DNA from: Rhodobacterales bacterium LSUCC0387
GTDB lineage: Bacteria; Pseudomonadota; Alphaproteobacteria; Rhodobacterales; Rhodobacteraceae
DNA: 64,000 nucleotides
Direction: 5' to 3'
Assembly (NCBI GenBank): GCA_015689775.1
Contig: WVSR01000003.1
Location: 1 to 64,000 of the forward strand
Both the position numbers and the translations under genes were made by a program. Positions 34,749 through 43,343 of this stretch are shown here, in pieces (position 1 is the first letter of the stretch; each line of letters starts with the position of its first letter). The notes under the pieces were generated by a model. The model made no database searches and was not told the DNA's origin. It was given only the letters and a program-made list of their open reading frames with translations.

Positions 34749-35711
34749 ATGAAAATTGTCTTCTACGGAGCGAATGCAGTCAGTTTTCAGGTGGGATTGT
34801 CCGACCTGTTGGCAATACCAAATGAGATCACCAGCGTACCGGACACAGTTGATCGGAAAGCGCAGGATCTACTTAACGCGGCAGACGTTATAGTCGGTGT
34901 CCACTTCAAATCCCCTGTCACAGCACAAAATGCGCAGCTGTTTCAGCTTCCCGCGGCGGGCTACGACCAGGTGGCATTTGACGCCCTGCCCTTCACCTGC
35001 AAAGTGTGTAACGCCTTCGGCCACGAGAATGCGATTGCCGAATATGTGATGTCTGCCCTCCTGTCCCGTCACGTACCCCTGGCGGCGGCAGACGCTCAAT
35101 TGAGAGCGGGATCTTGGAATTTTTGGGCAGGCGCGGGCCCCACTGCGCTTCGTACAGAACTGGGCGCTCAGAGCATTGGGATCATCGGCCATGGTCACAT
35201 TGGGCAGGCCGTCGCGGAGCGCGCTATAGCCTTTGGCATGGCTGTTCACGTTACCAATCGTAGCCCAGTCGCCAACAAACGCTATAACGCTGTATATAGC
35301 CTCGACCAGCTGAACAGTATGCTGAGCGCGGTTGACATTGTGATCAACACACTCCCGCTGACCTCCTCCACAGTCTCACTGATTGACAGCGCTGCCTTCG
35401 CCGCCATGCAGGGCCACTGCGTATTCCTAAACGTGGGCCGTGGCGGCGTTGTAGATGAAGAAGCGCTATATGAGGCACTCGCCAGCCAGAAAATTGCCGG
35501 CGCAATCATCGACACCTGGTACAACTATCCAAGTGATGCCTGCACTCCACACCGACCCGCGACACGCCGCTTCGAGGAGCTATCAAATATAGTTATGACG
35601 CCGCATATGTCCGGCTGGACTGACGGCACAATAGCGCGGCGACAGGCGACTATCGCAGACAACATAATGCGTCTTGCTGAGGGCCGGCCACTCATAAATC
35701 AGTTGAATTAG
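34749..35711 (+). CDS. D-isomer-specific 2-hydroxyacid dehydrogenase (second copy)
   Basis: About 320 residues. Differences from the copy at 32804 are large, so this is not a recent duplicate. Motifs: LPAAGYDQVAFDAL, HENAIAEYVM, SIGIIGHGHIGQAVAER (Rossmann), LNVGRGGVVDE with the Arg, and TPHMSGWTDG with the catalytic His. The 'Trp-Asn-Phe-Trp' segment at the domain junction may contact substrate. Start ATG 34749 has AAAGG about eight bases upstream and overlaps nothing; the GTG at 34740 is an alternative. It sits between the SDR and enolase-superfamily genes in the same operon. Confidence 0.86.
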   Translation: MKIVFYGANAVSFQVGLSDLLAIPNEITSVPDTVDRKAQDLLNAADVIVGVHFKSPVTAQNAQLFQLPAAGYDQVAFDALPFTCKVCNAFGHENAIAEYVMSALLSRHVPLAAADAQLRAGSWNFWAGAGPTALRTELGAQSIGIIGHGHIGQAVAERAIAFGMAVHVTNRSPVANKRYNAVYSLDQLNSMLSAVDIVINTLPLTSSTVSLIDSAAFAAMQGHCVFLNVGRGGVVDEEALYEALASQKIAGAIIDTWYNYPSDACTPHRPATRRFEELSNIVMTPHMSGWTDGTIARRQATIADNIMRLAEGRPLINQLN

Positions 35712-35722
35712 GAACCTTTCAA

Positions 35723-36898
35723 ATGACCAAGATTACGCGCGTCACCCTGACTGAATTTGAATTCGAGGCCGCAAATCTGGCACCATCCGCCGGTGGCAGT
35801 TCAATCGGCGGGCTCTATTACAGACAAGGCGCATCCACTCCAATCAAAAAGTACGCCATCGAAATCGAGACGGGAGATGGCTGCATTGGAAGTTACGTCG
35901 TGAACTGGGGGGCGTCCCTATCGGTATTTGGGCAAATGCAGATGCTGGCGCCAATGCTAATTGGCCGCGACGCGGAGGAGCGTGAGGGGATCTACGACGA
36001 CCTCAAGCGTGAGGCCCGCCAGTTTGATCACATGGGCCATGGGCCGCTTGATATCGCCCTGTGGGATTGGCAGGGAAAAGCGCTTGGCTGCTCAGTAGCT
36101 ACCCTACTTGGGAGCCACCGCTGGGAATTCCCCGCCTATGCCAGCACCTACCACGGCGACCGCAGCGGCGGGCTCGACTGCAAGGAGGCCTATGGTGACT
36201 TCGCGTTAGCGTGCAAGGAAATGGGGTATCGCGCCTTTAAAATCCACGGCTGGCACGATGGCAATGCCCGAGAGGAGGCAGAGTTAGTACTTCACGTGCG
36301 TAAGGTTGTGGGGGATAAGATGACACTAATGCTCGACCCAGCTTGTCAGTTGCGCAATTTCGCAGACACGCTCTACGTCGGGAAGGCCTGCGACGAAGCC
36401 AATTACTTTTGGCTTGAAGATCCCTACCGCGACAGCGGCGTCTCAGCTTTTGCCCACAAGAAATTACGCGAAATGTTGCGTACTCCGCTGCTACAAACTG
36501 AACACGTGCGTGGCGTTGAACCCAAAGCTGACTTCTTAATTGCGGGCGGCACTGACTTCCTGCGCTCTGATCCTGAATATGACATGGGGATCACGGGCTG
36601 CCTAAAAATCCATAACATGGCCGAAAGTTTTGGAGTAGATGTCGAAGTGCATGCCTGTGGGCCGGCGCATCGCCATATGATCGCCCGCAGCCGTAACTCA
36701 AACTTCTACGAGGTGGCCCTGGTTGGGCCTGACTGCCCGAATGCAGTGCCGCCAGTGTATAACTGCGGCTACAATGACCAACTCGACTGCATTGACGAAA
36801 ATGGAATGGTCAGCTTGCCTAATGGCACCGGGCTTGGCGTGGCTTACGACTGGGAGTTTATTGCCGCACACAAAACACACCAGATCGTCTACAACTAG
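35723..36898 (+). CDS. Enolase-superfamily enzyme (mandelate racemase type, sugar-acid dehydratase)
   Basis: 391 residues. The K-x-H base pair reads FKIHGWHDG; metal ligands lie in MLDPACQLRNF, YFWLEDPYRD and LQTEHVRG, and the second-side His in EVHACGPAHRHM. This layout suits acid-sugar dehydratases or racemases of the MR subgroup. The extended N-terminal loop (about residues 18-45, Gly/Ser-rich) is the substrate-specificity lid. It follows the SDR and hydroxyacid dehydrogenase by 11 bases, so the three probably oxidise and dehydrate the same hexonate or uronate-derived acid. Exact substrate unknown. Confidence 0.85.
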   Translation: MTKITRVTLTEFEFEAANLAPSAGGSSIGGLYYRQGASTPIKKYAIEIETGDGCIGSYVVNWGASLSVFGQMQMLAPMLIGRDAEEREGIYDDLKREARQFDHMGHGPLDIALWDWQGKALGCSVATLLGSHRWEFPAYASTYHGDRSGGLDCKEAYGDFALACKEMGYRAFKIHGWHDGNAREEAELVLHVRKVVGDKMTLMLDPACQLRNFADTLYVGKACDEANYFWLEDPYRDSGVSAFAHKKLREMLRTPLLQTEHVRGVEPKADFLIAGGTDFLRSDPEYDMGITGCLKIHNMAESFGVDVEVHACGPAHRHMIARSRNSNFYEVALVGPDCPNAVPPVYNCGYNDQLDCIDENGMVSLPNGTGLGVAYDWEFIAAHKTHQIVYN

Positions 36899-37018
36899 TG
36901 GGCCGATCCAGTAATATTGACAATATTGGCCCCTGAGCTGGGTAATGGATATAATCCGAACTAGAAATACCGTAAAGGCTTTAAAGCACCTTCGGCAGAA
37001 AGGCGGCATCCGTACCGC

Positions 37019-37516
37019 ATGAAAAATTTTATACCAAAAATCGTTGAAGAGAGCCTTAAGCTATTGGTAGAGCGCCCCGACTGGGTTCAGGTTGGCGCAC
37101 TGTGCTATCGCCACAAAAAAGGGAAATTACAGATCCTGCTGGTCACGAGCCGCGGCACAAAGCGTTGGATTATTCCAAAGGGCTGGCCAATGCCGGGCAA
37201 ACACGGCTCCCCCGCCGCAAAGCAGGAGGCTTGGGAGGAGGCCGGCGTGGCTATTTCCCAGATCGAAAGCGAACCGCTCGGACAATATCGTTATCGCAAG
37301 AAAATGGCGAGCGGCCTAGCCCTGCCGGTCACGACTTTTGTGTATCCCTGCGAGGTATCAAAAGTCACAAAAAACTACCCCGAGAAAAGCCAGCGCAAGC
37401 GCAAGTGGTTCACCCCTAAGAAGGCAGCTAAAAAAGTTTCGGAACCCGAATTGAAAAAGATGATCCTAGAGTTCTCGTCAGCGATAACCGGACAAGATAC
37501 AACCGCCGGGCGCTGA
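37019..37516 (+). CDS. NUDIX hydrolase
   Basis: 165 residues with the Nudix box GKHGSPAAKQEAWEEAGV (consensus G-x5-E-x7-REUxEE-x2-GU, first Glu not in the usual place), and VGALCYRHKKGKLQILLVTSRGTKRWIIPKGW at the start. This is close to diphosphoinositol/diadenosine-polyphosphate hydrolases (MutT-like, 'RGTKRWIIPKGWP'). It likely hydrolyses a nucleoside diphosphate derivative. It lies between the sugar-acid operon and the phosphate permease gene, on the same strand as both, 27 bases before the permease ORF. The C-terminal 40 residues are Lys-rich. Confidence 0.85.
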   Translation: MKNFIPKIVEESLKLLVERPDWVQVGALCYRHKKGKLQILLVTSRGTKRWIIPKGWPMPGKHGSPAAKQEAWEEAGVAISQIESEPLGQYRYRKKMASGLALPVTTFVYPCEVSKVTKNYPEKSQRKRKWFTPKKAAKKVSEPELKKMILEFSSAITGQDTTAGR

Positions 37517-37542
37517 CGAATTTCAAAGCATTGGAGAGAGGC

Positions 37543-39020
37543 ATGCCACAACATCAGTTTGATCCAAGGGACTTGGAAACCCTAGACCGTGACCTCGATC
37601 GTCTTTCTGCCATTGAAGTTGCGTCTAATTATATGTCACGCCCAATTGTTGGCCCCAGCCTCGCGATTGTTTTTATGCCATAGCCGGTTTAGCCAGTGCC
37701 GCGATGTTCGGGTTCTCCAATGGCGGCTTCCTAATTGTGTTGGCAGCAATTTTTGGCGCCTACATGGCACTCAACATTGGGGCCAACGACGTCGCAAATA
37801 ATATGGGGCCAGCTGTAGGTGCAAAGGCAATTACAATGGCCGGCGCCATCGCGATTGCCGTTGTCTTCGAGAGCGCGGGCGCATTGATTGCAGGCGGGGA
37901 TGTGGTCTCCACCATCGCAAAAGGCATTATTGATCAATCTGCATTGTCTAACACCCAGAGTTTCATCTGGGCTATGCTTGCCGCTCTCTTGGCCTCTGCC
38001 CTTTGGGTTAACTTAGCGACTTGGATTGGCGCGCCAGTGTCCACTACTCACTCGGTTGTGGGCGGGGTCATGGGCGCCGGCATCGCCGCCGCGGGGTTGG
38101 CCAGCGTGAATTGGCCCACCATGAGCGCGATCGCAGCGAGTTGGGTTATCTCACCCGTCTTGGGTGGGGCCATCGCGGCGAGCTTTTTGGCGCTGATTAA
38201 GTCTCGTATCATATATCAGGAAGATAAAATTCAGGCGGCTCGAAAGTGGGTCCCGATTTTACTTGGAATTATGGCCGGTGCATTTGCAACTTACTTGGCG
38301 CTGAAGGGCATCAAGAAGTTAGTGAAGATTGATCTCACCACTGCGCTAGGTATCGGAGTGGCGGCGGGCATCTTAGTCACAATCCTAATGTTTCCAGTCA
38401 TCAAGAAACAATCCGAGGGATTGGAAAATAGAAATAAGTCGCTCAAGGTATTGTTCCGAATACCACTGCTCGTCTCCGCGGCTTTGTTGAGTTTTGCGCA
38501 TGGCGCAAATGACGTTGCCAATGCCGTGGGCCCGCTTGCCGCTATTGTGCAGGCCTCGCAATCGGGCATGGTGGAAAGTACTGCGTCCATTCCCATTTGG
38601 GTCATGATGATTGGGGCGCTCGGGATCTCATTTGGCTTGTTCCTATTTGGCCCCAAGCTGATCCACATGGTCGGCAATCAAATCACAAAACTTAACCCAA
38701 TGCGAGCCTACTGCGTGGCGCTCTCAGCGGCGATTACTGTTATCGTGGCCAGCTGGCTTGGGCTACCAGTAAGCTCAACTCACATAGCGGTTGGTGGTGT
38801 CTTCGGAGTGGGCTTCTTCAGAGAGTGGGATGCAGATCGGCGACGCCAGAGACTACAGATTGGACTATCAAAATCTGACCTACCGGGGCGCGAGGAGAAG
38901 AAGCGCCGCAAGCTGGTACGCCGTTCACACTTCGTGACGATTATCGCCGCATGGGTGATAACAGTCCCATCTGCGGCATTAATTTCAGCAGCAATTTACT
39001 TGGTATTTTCAAACCTCTGA
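37543..39020 (+). pseudogene. pit: PiT-family phosphate permease with a frameshift near its 5' end
   Basis: A start at ATG 37543 (GGAGAGAGG upstream) encodes QFDPRDLETLDRDLDRLSA..., the hydrophilic N terminus of PiT permeases, and stops at TAG 37681 after 46 codons. Shifting by one base in the T-run at 37670-37674 restores YAIAGLASAAMFGFSNGG and the rest of the permease. The downstream frame (438 codons from 37704) has both PiT signatures, ALNIGANDVANNMGPA and AHGANDVANAVGPLA, and about ten membrane segments. It imports inorganic phosphate with H+ or Na+. Either the gene is broken, a ribosome slips at the T-run, or one base is a reading error. Confidence 0.75.
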
Positions 39021-39032
39021 GACGGCTATTGT

Positions 39033-39761
39033 CTAGCCAACGTTATTTGCTAGCCCATAAGCAGTCCGCAGGTGGTTAAAGTGGCGTGCTGCCATACCAC
39101 GATAGGCCACCCAACCCTCTGCGGTGTCCTTGGCAACTTTATCCTCCAGCACCGCCAGCGGCCGTCCAGTTGCATAGGCCAGCATGAGGGTCTGGGCCGC
39201 GCGCTCGAAAAAATAAAGATCCTCAAATGCATCGGCAACGGTAGGTCCCGTGACAGTGACGCCGTGGTTGCCCATCACGAGCACTGATTTCTCAGACAAC
39301 GCCTCTGCAATCCTCTCGCCTTCCTCGCGCGCATCCGCAATGCCACCAAAGTGTAGGTCGTAAGCGACCCGGCCGAAGAAGCGTGCCGTGTTATTGTCAA
39401 TCGGCCAGAGTGTGGGATCTTTAAGGCAGGCTAAGGCAGTCGCATAAGGCGAGTGCACGTGTAACACCACACGTGCGTTAGGAAGTCGGCGGTGGATTGT
39501 CCCATGAATACACCAAGCAGAAGCATCGGGCGCGTTATCCCGTGTCATGACGGATGGGTCATCTGAGTTTAAGGCCAAAAGATCCTCGGGGCTGATGGTT
39601 GCAAAGTGCTGCCACCTTGGATTTAGAAGAAAGACTTTGCCTTCTGGGTCTAGCGCTGCGCTGAAGTGGTTACCAACACTTTCGCTCCAGCCCAGAGCGT
39701 GACAAATTCGAAACGCATCGGCTAATTCTGCGCGCAAGGTAATTTCATGTTCGTAGATCAT
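39033..39761 (-). CDS. Class II aldolase/adducin family protein
   Basis: 242 residues with the aldolase-II fold. VVLHVHSPYATALAC gives the first two zinc His and LVMGNHGVTVTGPT the third; the catalytic Glu region of classic fuculose-1-P aldolases reads ASAWCIHGTIH, so Glu is absent at that spot and a Cys is there. Thus decarboxylase or isomerase activity is as likely as aldolase. Its start overlaps the BBOX-like gene by four bases. Pair is divergent from a LysR gene. Confidence 0.8.
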   Translation of the reverse strand: MIYEHEITLRAELADAFRICHALGWSESVGNHFSAALDPEGKVFLLNPRWQHFATISPEDLLALNSDDPSVMTRDNAPDASAWCIHGTIHRRLPNARVVLHVHSPYATALACLKDPTLWPIDNNTARFFGRVAYDLHFGGIADAREEGERIAEALSEKSVLVMGNHGVTVTGPTVADAFEDLYFFERAAQTLMLAYATGRPLAVLEDKVAKDTAEGWVAYRGMAARHFNHLRTAYGLANNVG

Positions 39762-40900
39762 GACTTGAACCGCCCCTCACTGACCAACGCGCGATATGTC
39801 GAGCGCATCTCGCCGCGATCAACGTAGCAACCGCGCAGATAGCGATCTCCACTCGTTGCTGAATAGGCCGCGCGCCCGTGAACAATGCGGTGATTATCAA
39901 ATACCATGCACTCGCCGCCCTTCATCATGAAGCGCATCATATACTTATCTTCTTGGAGCATACGGCCAAACCGGCAAAAGGCAGGGTAATACTCGTCCAA
40001 CAGCGTCTGATCGAGATCAAAAATATCTGCCATGTGCTGGCTAATTGTAAGACCCGACACCTCGCCATGATTGTCGAGTTCAATCACAGTCTGGCGTGAG
40101 CGTGCATCATAGTGATCGTGTTCACAAAAGAACGGAACTGAGATCGTTGAGAGGAGCTCAAACCCCCGTGGGTCTCGTAGCCGGAAGTCATTAGCCACTG
40201 CCACGCCATCAGAGTAAAGGCTCTGCCCTCCCTCAACTGTGTTGACACGACAGTGAAGGAACTGGATGCCCGGTGCAAACTCTTCAGCGGGTGTATCTGT
40301 GTGTAGCTCGAGCGCAGCCGAGGTGTAGGCGGTGTTGGTTGGGTTTATGTGGGTGCGCACATCAAAATAGGTGCCGAAGAATGTCGGGCGAACATACCCC
40401 ATCAACTCAGCAGTCTGGGTCAATCCCTCGTCACTGTCGGGCATGTCCGTGACTATCGTAAAGCCATGGATGAGCATGGCCTCAATCCACGCTGAGCGCT
40501 GTCCAGTGTCTGCCAGGAGATCCGGTTGCGCAAAACGTGGAACATTGGGGTAGTGGTCGCTGTACCAAGCCTCACGCTTAAGGTCGGCTGGATCTGGGCG
40601 GGGATTGCCAACTGCATAAGTTTCAATCCAGTGCAGCGGCATGCGCGTTAAGTGATCCTCATCTGCCCACTCAACGTGCAGGATACCATCAACAATCCGG
40701 GCTGCTTTCGCTCGTGGCGGCTGCTCTAAATGGAAAATGTCAAAACTGCGTTCACGCGTAACTGGGCTGAATGAGCTTGGGCAATTGTCGCGCAGCCAGT
40801 AATAATTTACGTAGCGACGGCCCTGCTTGGGCAGTGTCACGAACAGGCCCCTATCCCCCAACTCTACTGCCGTCACGACTGAGGATTTTTGGTCAAGCAT
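39758..40900 (-). CDS. Gamma-butyrobetaine dioxygenase-like / TauD-family Fe(II)/2OG oxygenase
   Basis: 380 residues, BBOX1-like two-domain layout. N-terminal DUF971-type zinc domain shows YYWLRDNCPSSFSP with the CPSS motif of gamma-butyrobetaine hydroxylases. The TauD domain has the iron ligands LELHTDTPAEE (H-x-D) and MVFDNHRIVHGR (distal His and 2OG Arg). It would hydroxylate a quaternary ammonium acid or a similar trimethylamino compound; carnitine or betaine-like osmolytes fit a marine habitat. Directly followed by a class II aldolase, which may cleave or rearrange the hydroxylated product. Confidence 0.85.
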   Translation of the reverse strand: MLDQKSSVVTAVELGDRGLFVTLPKQGRRYVNYYWLRDNCPSSFSPVTRERSFDIFHLEQPPRAKAARIVDGILHVEWADEDHLTRMPLHWIETYAVGNPRPDPADLKREAWYSDHYPNVPRFAQPDLLADTGQRSAWIEAMLIHGFTIVTDMPDSDEGLTQTAELMGYVRPTFFGTYFDVRTHINPTNTAYTSAALELHTDTPAEEFAPGIQFLHCRVNTVEGGQSLYSDGVAVANDFRLRDPRGFELLSTISVPFFCEHDHYDARSRQTVIELDNHGEVSGLTISQHMADIFDLDQTLLDEYYPAFCRFGRMLQEDKYMMRFMMKGGECMVFDNHRIVHGRAAYSATSGDRYLRGCYVDRGEMRSTYRALVSEGRFKS

Positions 40901-40972
40901 TACTTTGGTCCAAATGATTGCAATGATTAAAAATTACAATTGCACATTGAATTTCTAAATATAGATGGATTT

Positions 40973-41009
40973 ATATGATAATAACATAATCCATGGGTTA
41001 TAATCATAT
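40973..41009. promoter_or_regulatory. Imperfect 13-bp inverted repeat before the LysR start
   Basis: ATATGATAATAAC (40973-40985) and GTTATAATCATAT (40997-41009) form an inverted repeat with one mismatch and an 11-bp spacer. It ends one base before ATG 41011 of the LysR gene and about 75 bp from the dioxygenase start. It is probably the LysR binding site that controls both directions. Confidence 0.6.
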
Positions 41010-41010
41010 T

Positions 41011-41892
41011 ATGGACCACTTCCCCCCACTTCGCCTGTTGGTCTGCTTTGAGGCATTCGCCCGGCACGGATCCATGCGCGAGACCGCCGCACAAATGAAC
41101 GTGAGCCAACCAGCGATAAGTCAGGCGATCAAGACGCTCGAGGCATATATTGGCGCCACACTATTGGATCGGCGCCGTAAACCGGCAAGCTTGACGGAAG
41201 AAGGTGAGATGCTGGCGCGCTCTGTGCGCGAGGGATTGAGCCAAATTCGCGCAACCATCAGCGACATTCAGACAGCACAAGCGGGACATGAGCTGCAAAT
41301 CACAGTCGCTTGCACTCTGGGGGTTGCAACCTATTGGCTGATGCCGCGCCTCCCACAATTTTACGCGCTGCACCCAGAAATAACGGTGAACGTCCAGGCG
41401 CCACCCACAGACTTACCGGTCCTGTCGCCAGATATCGACCTGGCCCTGCGTTATGGGGCCCAGAATTGGCGCGACGGGCACAACGAAAAGCTGTTTGATG
41501 AAGTGGTCTGTCCCGTGGGAGCCCCTAAGTTCATCGACACACTGCGGGCAAGTGGAACTCCGATATGGAGCGCCCCATTGATACATGTGCGCAACCCGCA
41601 CACACAACACTGGGCCGGGTGGGAGACCTATCTCGCCGCCAAGGGCATGCCAGCGCCCAAGCAGGGTGGGCACTCATTCAATAACTATGTCCAAGCCATG
41701 CAGGCCGCTCTGGATGGCCGAGGCCTCATGCTGGGGTGGCGCTCAATTACTGCAGGCGCAATTAATGATGGAACGCTTCGACCGCTCACAGATCTGGCCC
41801 ACAATTTTGGCACGGCATATTACATCTCAAGCTCAAAAACACCGACACAAAATACCCGCTCTTTTATTAACTGGATCAAGACTGTGACGTAA
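41011..41892 (+). CDS. LysR-family transcriptional regulator (GcvA-like)
   Basis: About 293 residues. Winged-helix N terminus (LLVCFEAFARHGSMRETAAQMNVSQPAISQAIKTLE) and a LysR substrate domain (ATYWLMPRLPQFYALHPEITV). GcvA-like opening PPLRLLVCFEAFARHGS. ATG 41011 is chosen because the earlier ATG 40993 lies in the operator dyad and adds only six residues; no ribosome site precedes either, suggesting a leaderless start. Divergent from the BBOX-like/aldolase operon, the likely target. Confidence 0.9.
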   Translation: MDHFPPLRLLVCFEAFARHGSMRETAAQMNVSQPAISQAIKTLEAYIGATLLDRRRKPASLTEEGEMLARSVREGLSQIRATISDIQTAQAGHELQITVACTLGVATYWLMPRLPQFYALHPEITVNVQAPPTDLPVLSPDIDLALRYGAQNWRDGHNEKLFDEVVCPVGAPKFIDTLRASGTPIWSAPLIHVRNPHTQHWAGWETYLAAKGMPAPKQGGHSFNNYVQAMQAALDGRGLMLGWRSITAGAINDGTLRPLTDLAHNFGTAYYISSSKTPTQNTRSFINWIKTVT

Positions 41893-41976
41893 TCTGCCGA
41901 GCCACGTCTGCAAATTATATCGATCCACAGTTATCTTTCATCTTGATAGAAAAAATACTAATGATAGCTTAACTGA

Positions 41977-42246
41977 ATGGGTGATCCGATTCCAGAGTTG
42001 AGACTGTGGCAAGCCGTCCTGTGGAGGGCCACTCAAGATTTACAAGCAAGTGAAAGCAGCAGAGATCGGGAATTTCAGGACGTAAGGCGCTGGATTGGAG
42101 AATACCCATCTAGAGACTTTCGAGAAGTGTGTATGCTGGCGAACTTGGAACCAGATTTTTTGCACCCGCAGCTCCATGAAGCACTATCAGAAAAGTTAGA
42201 ACACCTTACACCACATAGACAAAGTAATAACTTGGCCGCTGAGTAG
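41977..42246 (+). CDS. Conserved small hypothetical protein
   Basis: 89 residues, acidic and basic mixed, no membrane segment. The order ELRLWQAVLWRATQDL then WI...SRDFREVCMLANLEPDFL is familiar from short Rhodobacterales proteins that often sit near phage-like or gene-transfer genes; the pattern 'FREVC.LA..EPDF' seems conserved. Function unknown. Stands alone behind the LysR gene with a poor ribosome site. Confidence 0.6.
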   Translation: MGDPIPELRLWQAVLWRATQDLQASESSRDREFQDVRRWIGEYPSRDFREVCMLANLEPDFLHPQLHEALSEKLEHLTPHRQSNNLAAE

Positions 42247-42353
42247 GCGTGACGACTGAACTATATTGCAGGTCGGGATTAGTTATTTTTGGGTGTACAA
42301 AAAATTACTTTCAAGGACCGTCTTCTTGCTAATCAGCGCATTTGTAAAAAGGT

Positions 42354-42902
42354 TTAGGAGCGTTCGCGAAGCAGTCTGAAGAAAAGCATTGAAACTACGA
42401 GCACGACTGCAAAGCCAAGAACATCTCCGATAAATACCGCGCCCGAGGCGCGTGCGTCGGTGACGTTCAAGCTGTAATGCAGCATCGCATTGATCAGCGC
42501 GCCACCAGCACCAGCGAGGGCTAAACTCTTCCAGTCGATTGGAACCGACAGGTAATCGCGCTCGATAAAGTCAAAACGGCTCAAAACTTCAAAGGCCAAC
42601 ACGCAGGCCACGAGGCTGCCCAACGCTAGAATAAGCCCTTCGAGGATTGCGCCAGCATCACCCCCAAGGTCCGCATAGGCCGCGCTGATGGGCAGAAGGT
42701 AGATGATGCTCCGCCAACCAAATAAATAGGCCGTCAGGACACGAACACCATGCGGGAAGAACAATACACTGCCATAGATAAGGCCGGGCACCATGGACTG
42801 CTGCAATTTGTCCGAGACAACGAACACAGCCTCAAAGGCAATCGTGTAGAAAACCGAACACATGACTAAGGCCACAAGATTGGTCATAATTGCATGCCGC
42901 AT
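42354..42902 (-). CDS. Hypothetical integral membrane protein
   Basis: About 182 residues with five hydrophobic helices; GLIYGSVLFFPHGVRVLTAYLFGWRSIIYLLP resembles MASE1-like sensor membrane regions, but there is no attached signalling domain. Small loops, basic C terminus (LFFRLLRERS). ATG 42902, with TAAGG upstream, is preferred to the GTG two codons earlier. Neighbour of a small winged-helix-like gene on the same strand. Function not known. Confidence 0.65.
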   Translation of the reverse strand: MRHAIMTNLVALVMCSVFYTIAFEAVFVVSDKLQQSMVPGLIYGSVLFFPHGVRVLTAYLFGWRSIIYLLPISAAYADLGGDAGAILEGLILALGSLVACVLAFEVLSRFDFIERDYLSVPIDWKSLALAGAGGALINAMLHYSLNVTDARASGAVFIGDVLGFAVVLVVSMLFFRLLRERS

Positions 42903-42932
42903 AATCACAGCCTTAGTGGTAAGCTTAAAAGA

Positions 42933-43229
42933 TCAAGCTACGACGATGTAATCGGACTTGCGACCTGCGCCCGCGCGCTTCAACTTACCCTTATCGATCA
43001 GGCAGCGCAGCGTACGAAACTTCGTGCTCACGGGCATTTCCGCGATTAAATCCTGCGCCTCTAAATCGTGGAGCGAAAATGATCCGTCGGCTTTTGCGGC
43101 CAATGCCGCGGCACTCAGCACATATTTCTCAGCCTCAGTGAGTTGGTGAATGCCCACTGAAGCCTCCATTTTTTCCAACGTATCGCGCAACCGCGCAACA
43201 TTCATGAGGATGTCAAAATTTAAAGCCAA
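42933..43229 (-). CDS. Small winged-helix-like protein (MarR-like)
   Basis: 98 residues. The stretch LTEAEKYVLSAAALAAKADGSFSLHDLEAQDLIAEMPVSTKFRTLRCLIDKGKLKRAG has the helix-turn-helix and wing layout of small MarR/Rrf2-like DNA-binding proteins. The start is TTG 43229 with AGGTGG upstream. It stands between the membrane protein and H-NS genes. Possibly a chromatin or phage-type regulator; no target is evident. Confidence 0.6.
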   Translation of the reverse strand: MALNFDILMNVARLRDTLEKMEASVGIHQLTEAEKYVLSAAALAAKADGSFSLHDLEAQDLIAEMPVSTKFRTLRCLIDKGKLKRAGAGRKSDYIVVA

Positions 43230-43303
43230 TTGCTTCCACCTTGTAAAAGTTTACCTCGCTGAGTTAATTTATAACCCGCGAAACACTTGCTGCATAGTCG
43301 CTC

Positions 43304-43330
43304 ATGTGGCCAAGCACAGCCTGGCCACAT
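43304..43330 (-). terminator. Stem-loop after the H-NS-like gene
   Basis: ATGTGGCCA (43304-43312) and TGGCCACAT (43322-43330) form a perfect 9-bp stem with a 9-base loop, 14 bases beyond the H-NS stop codon. There is no clear U-run, so it may be a processing or partial termination signal. Confidence 0.4.
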
Positions 43331-43343
43331 AACGCTCCGCCGA

